Assembly: GCA_017503785.1 (NCBI GenBank)
Contig: JAFVSK010000008.1
Coordinates: 1-58,664, forward strand
Length of the DNA stretch: 58,664 nucleotides
DNA from: Clostridia bacterium
Lineage (GTDB): Bacteria; Bacillota; Clostridia; Oscillospirales; Acutalibacteraceae
Direction: 5' to 3'
The number at the start of each line of letters is the position of its first letter. The stretch's first letter is position 1. The notes below the pieces were generated by a model. The model saw nothing but the letters and a program-made list of their open reading frames with translations. It had not been told where the DNA came from and did not search any database. A program made the translations under genes and the position numbers. This document shows, one piece after another, positions 1-8,373 of this stretch.

Positions 1-2
1 TG

Positions 3-77
3 ATCGAAGCGATATATCGTTATTATGATATTTCCGTTTTAAGAGCAGAGGGTAAAATATACTTGTTAGAGCAATAA
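3..77 (+). CDS. C-terminal tail of an unidentified gene (partial)
   Basis: An open frame runs in from the left edge and stops at TAA 75-77, giving the last 24 codons of a protein ending in ...KIYLLEQ. Only the end is visible, so no family can be named. The surrounding DNA is AT-rich compared with the rest of the window. It could also be a chance open frame, because 24 codons is short. Confidence 0.3.
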   Translation: MEAIYRYYDISVLRAEGKIYLLEQ

Positions 78-224
78 AAAATGATTACTCGGACAGAGTA
101 TGGAAACCTCGCAATTATCCCTCTCAAAAAGGGCAAAAAAATGCCGTTTTTTGATGTTGTTCGGATAGCAGTTTGAAAATATAAACTACCCCGTGAAACA
201 CACGAAAAACAGCTTTTTTATGGC

Positions 225-242
225 GTACCAAAATCGTACCAA
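225..242. repeat. short direct repeat GTACCAA x2
   Basis: GTACCAA occurs at 225-231 and 236-242, an 11-bp period, about one helical turn. Such spacing suits a protein-binding site. No partner gene is in view. Confidence 0.3.
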
Positions 243-380
243 TATTTTTGAGAGCCAAATTTTTGTGAGATTTTAGGCGCAAAAAATGAGAATAAATAGA
301 CTAAATAGACCCATAAAAACCATTGATAAAATAATCAATCTTGAGTGGGAATAACACCAATTTAACACAGCTTATCTACA

Positions 381-421
381 GTAGCAGGCAGTAGGTTTCA
401 CTGTCTGCTACTATTTTATTA
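381..421 (+). terminator. intrinsic terminator
   Basis: The arms GTAGCAGGCAG and CTGTCTGCTAC pair with one G-T wobble around a 9-nt loop and are followed by ATTTTATT. It probably ends transcription entering from the left edge. Confidence 0.6.
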
Positions 422-495
422 TCCGCCACGTTTTAGTGCCGGTATTATTTATAGCCGAACTTTTGTAACAGAATTCTCAACTTTATTAAAACGCT

Positions 496-523
496 TTGTT
501 TTTAGGGCCGAATATGCTATAAT
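496..523 (+). promoter_or_regulatory. sigma-A-type promoter of the PH-domain operon
   Basis: TTGTTT (496-501), a 16-bp spacer and TATAAT (518-523) lie 31 bp upstream of the start codon at 555. A GGGGG Shine-Dalgarno lies at 543-547. Confidence 0.6.
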
Positions 524-554
524 ATTCTTCAATAAGAAGTTTGGGGGAATACCT

Positions 555-1049
555 ATGGAACTGAAAAGATTGGATAAAACCGTGCTCAAGCTGTGGTACA
601 TTTATGCAGCGATCGTTGCGGTGGCGCTACTAGGCGCTTTTACAGCTGCGGCCGCGATTTTGTGGGCGGCAGAAGCGCCAAGTACCGTAACGGTTGCTGT
701 GTTGTTGGGGATAGGAATACCTGTTGTGTTACTCCTTGCTATAACGTTGATTCTGCCGGTGCTGCGCTATAAAATGTACGCATGGGGCTATGATGACAAG
801 CGGATCATTGTGAAGCAGGGCGTGCTTTTCAGAAAAAGAGTGGTAATTCCCGTTTGTCAGATTCAGGATCTTCACAGAACACAGGGTCCTCTTATGATGC
901 TGTTAAAGCTTAGCGGTGTTACGATTTCAACAGCGGGGTCAAACTTTGACATTTCTACCCTCACAACCGAGGAAGCCGACCGTATGATCGACGAGCTCGA
1001 GAGTAACCTTGAGACGAGAATTGAGGAACTGAAAGATGAAGAGATTTGA
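555..1049 (+). CDS. bacterial PH-domain membrane protein (YdbS-like)
   Basis: This 164-residue protein has two hydrophobic segments (about residues 14-38 and 46-70), followed by a bPH2-type domain (about 75-150) containing the typical VKQGVLFRKR...IPVCQIQDL pattern. The family (DUF304, YdbS of Bacillus) is membrane-bound. In Bacillus, YdbS and YdbT act together and have been linked to resistance to heterologous antimicrobial peptides. The gene overlaps the larger PH-domain gene downstream by 14 bp, the usual small-plus-large arrangement. The biochemical role is unknown. The family call is secure and the resistance role is by analogy only. Confidence 0.82.
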   Translation: MELKRLDKTVLKLWYIYAAIVAVALLGAFTAAAAILWAAEAPSTVTVAVLLGIGIPVVLLLAITLILPVLRYKMYAWGYDDKRIIVKQGVLFRKRVVIPVCQIQDLHRTQGPLMMLLKLSGVTISTAGSNFDISTLTTEEADRMIDELESNLETRIEELKDEEI

Positions 1050-2559
1050 CAAGGGATATATTTACTCCAGTTTGTTGTCTGATTTTTTCGGTAGCATGGT
1101 AGTCGTATTTATCTTCCTTAAAGATTTCTTCCTTAACGAGGAATCAAACCCGGAGGATATTATTGAGGCCATTCCCGTTTTTGCGATTGCGCTTGTTGCA
1201 ATTTATCTCTGTTTTGTTGCTTACAGAATTTTGTATTACAAAACCTCCGGATATGAACTAACAGAAAGAGAAATCAAATGCAATCGGGGCGTATTGTTTA
1301 GAAAACGTTCGGTTTTGGAGTATAAAAAGGTACACGCTATCAATAAAAAACAGAACATTTTTCATAGGATCTTCGGTATCGCGATTTTGACGGTTGACAG
1401 CGGATCCACAAACACCTCTCACCAGGCGGAGATTACGATTATTGAAAAAGCAAAGACAGTGGATGCTTTGCTGCAGGAATTGAATATGCTAAAAGAAGGC
1501 GGTACGCGAGCGGTTGTCGATACCAAAGAAGAGGTGCTGCTTTCTAACAAGGATAGCCTGTACCGATTCACTTCGAAAAGGAAGTTGCTGTATACACTTA
1601 TCAATATCGCTTCAACGTCATTCTTTACGGCATTGTTTGGCGTGCTATCCATTATCGTTATCGGTATTTGTAAACTCACACTTCAGCTTGATTCGCTCGG
1701 TACGTGGGGGCAGTATTTCCTGTTTGCTATTCTGATTACGGTGGGGGCGATGCTGCTGTTCTCCGCGTTTTCGTTTGTCGGGTGCATGATGTATTCGTTT
1801 ATCGGATATCATGATTTTACCATCACCAAACGCGGTAACGATATTCAAATTTCCTTCGGCCTTTTGGAACGGCATACCAACACCTTTAGCTATGACAGAA
1901 TCAAGGCCGTTAAGATCACCCAAAGTCTTGTGCAAAGAATACTGGGCTTTGCGTCCATCCGGCTTGAGGTGATTGGCTATACAAACAACACCGGCGACGA
2001 TAATAAAAATGCCGATCTTGGTGTGCTCGTTCCGTTTTGCAAATATGATGAGATCGGTGAGATATTGGGTAAGGTGTTGCCCGATTATGTTCCGGACGAA
2101 AAGCAGACAAAGTCCGTTTCCTATTTTCCGTTTATATCGTGGTTTACTTTGATTCTTGGCATCGTAACAGGCGTAATGCTGCTACAAACAACCCTACCCA
2201 TGCTGATATTCAACGTGTCCTCCTCTGTGATAGTGGCGGTTGCCTTGACGATCATCGGAGTAGGCGCCACCATGCTTGCGATGAAGGCGTTGAGTGCGGT
2301 TCTTAGCTACAAAACCAACGGCCTGGCTGTTAACAACGGTAAGGTAACCGCCTACTACGGTGGATTTGCGAAAAACGTCACCGTGTTTATGACTCGAAAT
2401 CTGATTGCGGCCGAAAATGTAACAACGCCGCTTCGGCAAAAGCGCGGTATCACAAGTCTTGTTATGCACCTGAAAACGAATGCACTGTCCAACGAAGTGA
2501 AGGTTCACATTCAAAACACGGCACTTTCAGAGGAACTGGAAAGCTTATTGAGAGTGTAA
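1036..2559 (+). CDS. multi-PH-domain membrane protein (YdbT-like)
   Basis: This 507-residue protein has alternating membrane helices and three PH-type (bPH2) units, at about residues 65-150, 255-340 and 415-500. Each shows the pattern 'Y.LT...I....G.L.R....' followed by a conserved I-Q/K-A-I/V segment. Five or six hydrophobic helices come before and between the units. It is the large partner of the preceding gene, which it overlaps by 14 bp, so the two are probably translated together. The family is YdbT/DUF304, with an unknown molecular mechanism. The hairpin at 2661-2697 probably ends this operon. Confidence 0.82.
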   Translation: MKRFDKGYIYSSLLSDFFGSMVVVFIFLKDFFLNEESNPEDIIEAIPVFAIALVAIYLCFVAYRILYYKTSGYELTEREIKCNRGVLFRKRSVLEYKKVHAINKKQNIFHRIFGIAILTVDSGSTNTSHQAEITIIEKAKTVDALLQELNMLKEGGTRAVVDTKEEVLLSNKDSLYRFTSKRKLLYTLINIASTSFFTALFGVLSIIVIGICKLTLQLDSLGTWGQYFLFAILITVGAMLLFSAFSFVGCMMYSFIGYHDFTITKRGNDIQISFGLLERHTNTFSYDRIKAVKITQSLVQRILGFASIRLEVIGYTNNTGDDNKNADLGVLVPFCKYDEIGEILGKVLPDYVPDEKQTKSVSYFPFISWFTLILGIVTGVMLLQTTLPMLIFNVSSSVIVAVALTIIGVGATMLAMKALSAVLSYKTNGLAVNNGKVTAYYGGFAKNVTVFMTRNLIAAENVTTPLRQKRGITSLVMHLKTNALSNEVKVHIQNTALSEELESLLRV

Positions 2560-2660
2560 TAATAGATTTGCTGAATACACTTGTTAACGCGACAGCGTAT
2601 ACAAAATCATTTCACTTTTGCTGGGAGTAACGCTGTTTTAGTTGATTTTTTATTACGTTA

Positions 2661-2697
2661 AAAGGCCGCATTTTCGAAAGAAAGTGCGGCCTTTTTT
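2661..2697 (+). terminator. intrinsic terminator of the PH-domain operon
   Basis: AAAGGCCGCA pairs with TGCGGCCTTT, followed by a T-run. It lies inside an upstream open extension of the next gene, which argues against that extension being translated. Confidence 0.75.
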
Positions 2698-2747
2698 GGC
2701 TTTTACAGAAAATAATAGCTACTACCGTTTAGGGGGGGATTATGTTC

Positions 2748-2776
2748 TTGCTATTGCTAAAAAATTATGGTATTTT
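2748..2776 (+). promoter_or_regulatory. promoter of the M20 peptidase gene
   Basis: TTGCTA (2748-2753), a 17-bp spacer and TATTTT (2771-2776) lie 39 bp before the ATG at 2816. Confidence 0.5.
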
Positions 2777-2815
2777 AATCCTGTTGGTATGCTTGAATTG
2801 GAACGGAGGTTCGCT

Positions 2816-4051
2816 ATGGATTATCAGGTGTCGGAAAAGAACAGAAAATTGATGGAGACGCTTCTCGCACTTCCGTCTGTGCAAAAGGCGCTCGACTTTT
2901 TAGAGACGGAGCAGGACCGTTCCATTGAAGAACAAATTGAAATCTGTCTAATCGAGTCACCGACTTTCTACGAGCAGTCGCGTGCGGAGCACTATGCCGA
3001 AAAATTGCGCGAATCGGGGCTCGTGCAGGATGTTGCCATCGACGAAAAGTACAACGTGACGGGAAAGGTTACGGGCACGACCGACGAGGGGATTTTGCTG
3101 GAGGCCCATCTGGACACAGTTTTTCCGTTCGGTACAGTAAAGGAAGTGCGCCGCGAGGGCGACACGCTGTATGCGCCCGGCATCTATGATAACGCCCGCG
3201 GGATCGCGGTGCTGCTCGCCGCTTTGCGCGCATTGAAGCACGCAGGTCTCACCTTGAAAAAGAACGTAATCGTAGCGGGCTCCACGCGGGAGGAGTTTCC
3301 CGGTTGCGGTGGTGGAATGCGAGAACTGCTGGATCGCTTTCCGAACGTTAAAGCAGCGATTAGTGTGGATGGCGGTTTCATTAACGGTATCAATCTCAGT
3401 GGAAAATTTTCGGCGACAGTGGAGTATACATTTTGGGGTGTTGGTGGTCATGCCAGCAATTCGTTTGGAAAATGTGCCAACCCCTTGGGGGCGGCTTGTC
3501 GTGCGGTGGCAGCGTTGAACGATATCACTCTGCCCACCGATCCTTTGACAACGTTTGCTGCCGTACAGTTGCGTACTCCCGATGGTAGCGGAATTCCTTC
3601 AAGCTGCGTTCTGCGCGTGAACTATACTTCTGTAGGAAAAGCGGCGTTTGAAGAGATGGGGCAGGTCATAGATCGGTGTGTTACCGAAGGGTGCGATAAG
3701 GAAACCGCTCGTTGGGGACAGGATACCATTCGTTTTGAAAAGCAGATCATCGGTTGTCTGCCGGGCGGCGTTCAGGATCCGCATACACCTCTTATTGAGG
3801 CTCATTTCCTTGCTAGCGAAGCGTTGGGTGCTTCTCCTTTTTTTCGTGCGGGAAGCAGCAATGGAAATATCTCGATCGAACGTGGCATTCCCGCCACCAC
3901 TGTCGGCTCCGGTACAGGAAATCGAAAAGCGCATTCTGTGCACGAACTTTTTTGCATCGAAGAGGCGTTTCGATGTCCGCAAGGGCTTTTTCTGCTGTTG
4001 CTGATGGCCGCGGGCGTTGACGGGGTAACACCATCTTGTTTAGATGATTAA
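2816..4051 (+). CDS. M20-family metallopeptidase
   Basis: The 411-residue product is a cytosolic, di-zinc aminoacyl hydrolase of the M20 family. Visible motifs are EAHLDTV (first metal His-Asp), GIYDNARG (bridging Asp), TREEFPGCGGG (catalytic Glu and metal Glu), a dimerisation-domain segment GGHASNSFG, and a C-terminal AHSVHE that supplies a metal His. The order matches peptidase T/M20-type enzymes, and the substrate cannot be read. The start at ATG 2816 is chosen because GGAGG sits 6 nt upstream, and because an upstream in-frame extension would run through a terminator and a promoter. The gene is monocistronic, with its own terminator at 4074-4113. Confidence 0.8.
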   Translation: MDYQVSEKNRKLMETLLALPSVQKALDFLETEQDRSIEEQIEICLIESPTFYEQSRAEHYAEKLRESGLVQDVAIDEKYNVTGKVTGTTDEGILLEAHLDTVFPFGTVKEVRREGDTLYAPGIYDNARGIAVLLAALRALKHAGLTLKKNVIVAGSTREEFPGCGGGMRELLDRFPNVKAAISVDGGFINGINLSGKFSATVEYTFWGVGGHASNSFGKCANPLGAACRAVAALNDITLPTDPLTTFAAVQLRTPDGSGIPSSCVLRVNYTSVGKAAFEEMGQVIDRCVTEGCDKETARWGQDTIRFEKQIIGCLPGGVQDPHTPLIEAHFLASEALGASPFFRAGSSNGNISIERGIPATTVGSGTGNRKAHSVHELFCIEEAFRCPQGLFLLLLMAAGVDGVTPSCLDD

Positions 4052-4073
4052 AGGAATTTAACCTAAACAAAAC

Positions 4074-4113
4074 AAAAACACCTTTCCGAGATTGCTCGAA
4101 AAGGTGTTTTTTG
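4074..4113 (+). terminator. intrinsic terminator after the M20 peptidase
   Basis: AAAACACCTTT pairs with AAAGGTGTTTT, followed by more T residues. Confidence 0.75.
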
Positions 4114-4224
4114 TTTACTCTTCGATGGGGCTTGCAACCTTTTTCGACAAAAGGTATCTGCACTCTTTTTTTGATAAAATAATGCCGAATTTTGGAGAAA
4201 GGCGTGGGAAATTCTGAAAAAGTG

Positions 4225-4233
4225 TGCTATACT
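4225..4233 (+). promoter_or_regulatory. extended -10 promoter of the purine permease
   Basis: TGC-TATACT is an extended -10 element 31 bp before the ATG at 4264. No good -35 hexamer is present, as often seen with extended -10 promoters. Confidence 0.4.
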
Positions 4234-4263
4234 TACCGTAAATACGCCAAAAGGAGAATCACG

Positions 4264-5673
4264 ATGGAACGTTTTTTTAAACTTAACGAGCGTGGCACCA
4301 CGGTAAAAACGGAATTCGTGGCCGGTATGACCACGTTCTTTTCGATGGTGTACATACTGATGGTCAACGCCAACATGTTTGCCGATCCTTTCGGTGACGG
4401 CTCTAACCCGCTGGGGGTGTCGTACGGTGCGATCTACATTGCCACCGCAATTGCCGCCGTGTTGGGCACCACTCTGGCCGGTTTGCTTTCCAATCTGCCG
4501 TTGGCGCAGGCGAGCGGTATGGGCCTCAACGCCTTTTTTGTGTACACCGTGTGCATCGGCTTTGGTTTGTCCTATGCCAACGCGCTGGTGCTGATCTTGA
4601 TTGAAGGTTTAGTGTTTATTTTTCTCACTGTTACCGGCCTGCGTAAAAAGATTTTTGATGCGCTTCCCGAGGCGGTGCGTGTGGCAATTCCGTCGGGCAT
4701 CGGCTTGTTTATTGCACTGCTGGGCCTGCAAAACGCAGGCATTGTGGTGCCGAATTCTTCCACCTGTGTTGACCTCGCTTCCTTCAATTTGTTAAATCAA
4801 AGCTGGGGCGAGATTATGCCCATGGTAGTTACCCTGTGCACGTTTTTGGCTATTGTTATTATGAGTCATAAAAAGCTGCGCGGTGCTGTACTCATCGGTA
4901 TTCTAGGTGGTATGGGCTTATATTATTTACTGGGTCTCACGGTCGACGGCTTCTATGAGCAGTTAAATATCAGCTTCATCAGCCCCATTGAGGCGATGGG
5001 GGAGTTCCGCGAGCAATCGCTGTTTAAGGTGTTCACCGATGGCTTTGATTTCTCAGCCTTTACGGAAAAACACGGCAGCGCCAACCTTGTTCTCACCATT
5101 GTTACCACGGCGCTTGCATTTTGCATGGTGGATATGTTCGATACGCTGGGAACTCTGTACGCCGCGTGTGAGCGGGCCAATCTGCTTGATGAAAACGGCG
5201 AACCGCTTAATATGAACCGCGGTATGCTGTCCGATGCCATCGCCACCACGGCGGGAGCGATTTGCGGCACCTCCACCGTGACTACGTTCAGCGAGGTCAA
5301 CGCCGGTGTTGCTGCAGGCGGCCGCACGGGACTCACCTCGGTGTTTTGCGGTGTTTTCTTCTTTATCGCTATGTTCCTGAGCCCCATTGCCCAGTTGATT
5401 CCCGGCTGCGCCACGGCAGCGGCACTCATCTACGTGGGTGTTTTGATGATGGGCTCCATCAAAAATATTGATTGGGATAACTTTAAAATTTCGGTTCCTG
5501 CGTTCTTAACACTGGCAGTAATGCCGTTTACGTATAACATTTCCTACGGCATTGCCTTTGGTTTGATCTCCTACATTATTATCAGCATTTTCTGCGGTGA
5601 TCTGAAAAAGATCAAGGCCAGCTCTTGGATAATTGCCGTCTTGTTTGTGGCGATGCTGCTTCTGACACATTGA
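4264..5673 (+). CDS. NCS2/AzgA-type purine (guanine/hypoxanthine) permease
   Basis: This 469-residue membrane protein has about 12-14 hydrophobic helices and belongs to the AzgA/PbuG branch of the nucleobase:cation symporters. Diagnostic stretches are TEFVAGMTTFFSMVYIL near the N-terminus, QASGMGLNAFF, MVDMFDTLGTL and GTSTVTTFSEV. The family imports hypoxanthine, guanine or adenine with protons. ATG 4264 has AAGGAGA 7 nt upstream and starts at the usual MERFFKL, so it is preferred to an earlier in-frame ATG at 4192 that lacks these signals. No purine riboswitch could be recognised in the short leader. A bidirectional terminator separates it from pyk. Confidence 0.88.
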   Translation: MERFFKLNERGTTVKTEFVAGMTTFFSMVYILMVNANMFADPFGDGSNPLGVSYGAIYIATAIAAVLGTTLAGLLSNLPLAQASGMGLNAFFVYTVCIGFGLSYANALVLILIEGLVFIFLTVTGLRKKIFDALPEAVRVAIPSGIGLFIALLGLQNAGIVVPNSSTCVDLASFNLLNQSWGEIMPMVVTLCTFLAIVIMSHKKLRGAVLIGILGGMGLYYLLGLTVDGFYEQLNISFISPIEAMGEFREQSLFKVFTDGFDFSAFTEKHGSANLVLTIVTTALAFCMVDMFDTLGTLYAACERANLLDENGEPLNMNRGMLSDAIATTAGAICGTSTVTTFSEVNAGVAAGGRTGLTSVFCGVFFFIAMFLSPIAQLIPGCATAAALIYVGVLMMGSIKNIDWDNFKISVPAFLTLAVMPFTYNISYGIAFGLISYIIISIFCGDLKKIKASSWIIAVLFVAMLLLTH

Positions 5674-5680
5674 TCTCATA

Positions 5681-5722
5681 AAAAAGGAAGGCGAGCGTAC
5701 ACCCACGCTCGCCTTCCTTTTT
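5681..5722. terminator. bidirectional terminator between permease and pyk
   Basis: AAAAAGGAAGGCGAGCGT pairs with its near-perfect complement, with A-runs and T-runs on the two flanks, between convergent genes. Confidence 0.8.
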
Positions 5723-5728
5723 ATGCTT

Positions 5729-7141
5729 TTAGATCTCTTCGATTTTGATCAAGCTGGTTGTGCCCGATTTGCCGCTGGTGTCACCGCCGGTGATCACAAT
5801 ACGATCGCCCTTGTTGAGCGAAAGCTCCTGCTCGGCGATCTTCTTAGCCGTGTAAAACAGTACGTCGGTTGACGTGAACTTTTCGCACATAGCCGGAATG
5901 ACTCCCCACGAAAGTGCCAAACGGCGCCAGGTGCGTTCGTCGGTGGTCAAGCCGAGAATGGGCACAGGCGAGCGGAAACGCGAAACCATGCGCGCGGTCA
6001 TACCCGAAAGCGAACACGCGACGATAGCCTTGGCATCCAGATCAATGGCCATGCCGCAGGTGGAATGGGAGATGGCATCCACGGCGTTGCGAATGTGAAA
6101 TTCCGTGTTGTAAAAGCGCTTGTTGTAATGAATGCTGTTCTCGGTGGTCTCGGCGATCTTTGCCATGGTTTTCACCGCCTCCACCGGGAATTTACCGGCG
6201 GCAGTTTCACCCGAAAGCATAATGGCGCTGGTGCCGTCGTACACGGCATTGGCAATATCGGAGATCTCCGCTCGTGTTGGGCGGGGATTGGTGATCATGG
6301 ATTCCAGCATTTCGGTAGCGGTGATCACGCGCTTACCAAGCAGACGACATTTGGTGATGAGCTTTTTTTGAATGGAGGGTAGTGTTTCAAACGGAATCTC
6401 CACACCCATATCTCCGCGAGCAACCATAATGCCGTCGCACTGCTCGCAGATCTCCTCAATATTATCCACGCCGGATTGGTTTTCGATCTTAGCGATCAAC
6501 TCCACGTGCTCGGCGCCGATCTCCTGCAAATAGGCGCGAACATCCAACAGATCCTGCTTAGCGGATACAAAGGAACAGGCAATGTAATCCACGCCGTTTT
6601 TTATGCCAAAGGCAATATCCTGCTTGTCCTGCTCGGAGAGATATTCTTGCTTCATGACCTTGCCGGGAAAGCTCATGCTTTTGCGGTCGGAAAGAACGCC
6701 GCCGTTGATCACGGTGCAGTGGATCTCGCAATCGTGAATACTCACCACTTCAAAATTCAACAGGCCGTTGTTGAGCAAGATGGTATCGCCCACCGAAAGC
6801 TCTTGCGGAAGATGCGGGTAGCTCACCGAAACGATATGCTCGTCGCCGATGATGTTCTCGGTGGTAAAGGTGAAACAGTCGCCGTCATTCAAAGTGATTT
6901 TTCCGTCTTTAAAGGTTTTGATACGATATTCCGGACCTTTGGTGTCCAGCATAATGGCAATGGGCAGCTGCAGCTCGGAGCGAACCTTTTTGACAAGGTC
7001 GATCCGCCGCTGATGATCCTCATGCGTGTTGTGTGAGAAGTTTAACCGTGCCACGTTCATACCGGCTTTGCACAGGCCGATAATCACATCTTCGCTTTCG
7101 CTGGCAGGGCCGAGGGTACATACAATTTTGGTTTTTCGCAT
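5729..7141 (-). CDS. pyk: pyruvate kinase
   Basis: The 470-residue product catalyses PEP + ADP to pyruvate + ATP, the last step of glycolysis. It opens with the hallmark MRKTKIVCTLGPAS, and has NFSHNTHEDH, MLDTKGPE, the lysine-containing LIAKIEN and the signature MVARGDMGVEIP. The C-terminal effector-type domain ends with ITGGDTSGKSGTTSLIKI. The length matches the short type without the extra PEP-utiliser domain found in Bacillus. ATG 7141 has GGAGG on the coding strand 10 nt upstream. Its promoter is at 7179-7207. The gene is monocistronic. Confidence 0.95.
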   Translation of the reverse strand: MRKTKIVCTLGPASESEDVIIGLCKAGMNVARLNFSHNTHEDHQRRIDLVKKVRSELQLPIAIMLDTKGPEYRIKTFKDGKITLNDGDCFTFTTENIIGDEHIVSVSYPHLPQELSVGDTILLNNGLLNFEVVSIHDCEIHCTVINGGVLSDRKSMSFPGKVMKQEYLSEQDKQDIAFGIKNGVDYIACSFVSAKQDLLDVRAYLQEIGAEHVELIAKIENQSGVDNIEEICEQCDGIMVARGDMGVEIPFETLPSIQKKLITKCRLLGKRVITATEMLESMITNPRPTRAEISDIANAVYDGTSAIMLSGETAAGKFPVEAVKTMAKIAETTENSIHYNKRFYNTEFHIRNAVDAISHSTCGMAIDLDAKAIVACSLSGMTARMVSRFRSPVPILGLTTDERTWRRLALSWGVIPAMCEKFTSTDVLFYTAKKIAEQELSLNKGDRIVITGGDTSGKSGTTSLIKIEEI

Positions 7142-7178
7142 AATTAAGAAGCCTCCAACAAAACTTTTTCCACTATAC

Positions 7179-7207
7179 AGGATAACGGCCGCTTTTTGAA
7201 TTGTCAA
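7179..7207 (-). promoter_or_regulatory. promoter of pyk
   Basis: On the minus strand TTGACA (7207-7202), a 17-bp spacer and TATCCT (7184-7179) precede the ATG at 7141. Confidence 0.65.
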
Positions 7208-7220
7208 GGAAAGAAAAGTC

Positions 7221-7251
7221 GAAAAAAATGCAGCACCGAAACGGTGCTGCA
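7221..7251 (-). terminator. terminator of the sdpRI-like operon
   Basis: TGCAGCACC and GGTGCTGCA flank a 5-nt loop, and on the minus strand the stem is followed by TTTTTTT. Confidence 0.75.
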
Positions 7252-7264
7252 CGAACGATACGTG

Positions 7265-7903
7265 TTAATGCGTTTTGTAAAACCGATACGAATAGATAAA
7301 CGGGAAGACGACGAGCGGCACCATAACGATCAGTAACGCCCACGAAAGAAACGCTTTCGGCAGGAAACAGCAGGCTAGTAAGACCACTCCGCCGATCACC
7401 CATACCTTGCCGCCGATGCGGTGCGTGGCGTTCCAGTTCTCTTCGCTTTGCAGTGTCCATTTGATCTTAATGCCGATGGTGTGATTTTGCTTGCATTTCG
7501 GCAGATAGTTACCAATAGCCAAAAAAAGCACTCCCATAAGCAACGCAACGGCGCGCTCCATCGGCGGCTTGTAGCCAAACGCAACGCTGTAGATCATGCC
7601 GCCGGCAAACAACGACAGCACCGGAACGATCCAAATCACCAAGCCGAACGCCTTTTGATTTTGCCCTTTGTTTTTGGGGTCCTTGGCGGTGACGATCACG
7701 CACAGCCACAGCAACGCCAGCAGAATCAGAGGCATGCCCACAACGGCGAGCGTGCGGCTGCCCCAACCGTCGGGCGCGCCGTCAACGCCCCAATGCATCG
7801 CCAGCGTTTCGGGTAGCTTGTTCCAAAACAGCACCCCCAAAAGCAACGGCAACAATGTAACGAGAGAGGCGAGCGCCAGTTTTACTTTATTCTTCTTGAT
7901 CAT
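7265..7903 (-). CDS. SdpI/DUF1648 family membrane protein
   Basis: This 212-residue protein has about six membrane helices. The N-terminal DUF1648 motif is PETLAMHWGVDGAPDGWGS. The C-terminal SdpI-type segment is IGIKIKWTLQSEENW followed by NATHRIGGK. In Bacillus, SdpI gives immunity to the SdpC toxin and sequesters the autorepressor SdpR. Here the gene overlaps an ArsR-type regulator by 17 bp, the same pair arrangement. No sdpC-like toxin gene is visible in the window, so an immunity role is only inferred. It may instead be a general stress-sensing SdpI homologue. Confidence 0.82.
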   Translation of the reverse strand: MIKKNKVKLALASLVTLLPLLLGVLFWNKLPETLAMHWGVDGAPDGWGSRTLAVVGMPLILLALLWLCVIVTAKDPKNKGQNQKAFGLVIWIVPVLSLFAGGMIYSVAFGYKPPMERAVALLMGVLFLAIGNYLPKCKQNHTIGIKIKWTLQSEENWNATHRIGGKVWVIGGVVLLACCFLPKAFLSWALLIVMVPLVVFPFIYSYRFYKTH

Positions 7904-8171
7904 GATCGTTTTCTCCTTTCAGATCGGTTACCCACAGCATAATTTCTTCCAGCACCGAAGCGTTTAATTCGTAAAAAATGAATTGCCCTTCGCGCGTGTC
8001 ACGCACCAGGTCGGCTTCTTTTAGCACCGACAAGTGCCGCGAAATGGAAGCCGCCGTAACAGGGAAGTGCTCGGTGATCTCACCGGCCGACAGCCGCCCA
8101 CCCTTGAGCATGTTTAAAATCTCGCGGCGTATGGGATCGGCCAGCGCCTTTAACGTCTGATGTAATGCCAT
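7887..8171 (-). CDS. ArsR-family autorepressor (SdpR-like)
   Basis: This 94-residue winged-helix regulator has the core ALADPIRREILNML, followed by a recognition region FPVTAASISRHLSVLKEA and a wing near LVRDTREG. No metal-binding cysteine pair is present, which fits SdpR-type repressors better than metal sensors. The start at ATG 8171 gives the family's usual length and has AGGGG about 9 nt upstream. It lies upstream of and overlaps the SdpI-like gene. A palindromic site (8196-8215) directly downstream of its -10 box suggests autorepression, with relief by the membrane partner, as in Bacillus. Confidence 0.82.
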   Translation of the reverse strand: MALHQTLKALADPIRREILNMLKGGRLSAGEITEHFPVTAASISRHLSVLKEADLVRDTREGQFIFYELNASVLEEIMLWVTDLKGENDHDQEE

Positions 8172-8195
8172 GGCTTCACGCCCCTTTCGTTTAAC

Positions 8196-8215
8196 ATTTA
8201 ACCAAATCGTTAAAT
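8196..8215. promoter_or_regulatory. candidate SdpR-type operator
   Basis: ATTTAAC (8196-8202) and GTTAAAT (8209-8215) form a perfect 7-bp inverted repeat with a 6-bp spacer, just downstream of the sdpR -10 box on the minus strand. Confidence 0.6.
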
Positions 8216-8217
8216 AT

Positions 8218-8246
8218 AGTTTACCAAGAAATCTCCCCTTTGTCAA
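8218..8246 (-). promoter_or_regulatory. promoter of the sdpRI-like operon
   Basis: On the minus strand TTGACA (8246-8241), a 17-bp spacer and TAAACT (8223-8218) precede the operator. Confidence 0.65.
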
Positions 8247-8286
8247 GAGAATGTTAAAAAAAGTCGCAAAATTATTCATAATTTTC

Positions 8287-8315
8287 TTTACTTGTTAAAT
8301 TTGAGAGTATATAAT
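8287..8315 (+). promoter_or_regulatory. promoter of the repeat-protein gene
   Basis: TTTACT (8287-8292), a 17-bp spacer and TATAAT (8310-8315) lie about 60 bp before the ATG at 8374. Confidence 0.55.
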
Positions 8316-8373
8316 GAAGTTGATAGGGTATCGAAAAAACGGTACGGCTATACAAACGTTAAGGAGGGTTTTT

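Larger units (their letters stand above)
78..554. other. AT-rich intergenic region without a visible gene
   Basis: No convincing gene is present on either strand. The stretch contains a pair of GTACCAA repeats (225-242), a hairpin terminator (381-421) and the promoter of the PH-domain operon (496-523). The low GC content and the repeat would fit the edge of a former mobile element, but no integrase or attachment core can be shown. Confidence 0.5.
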
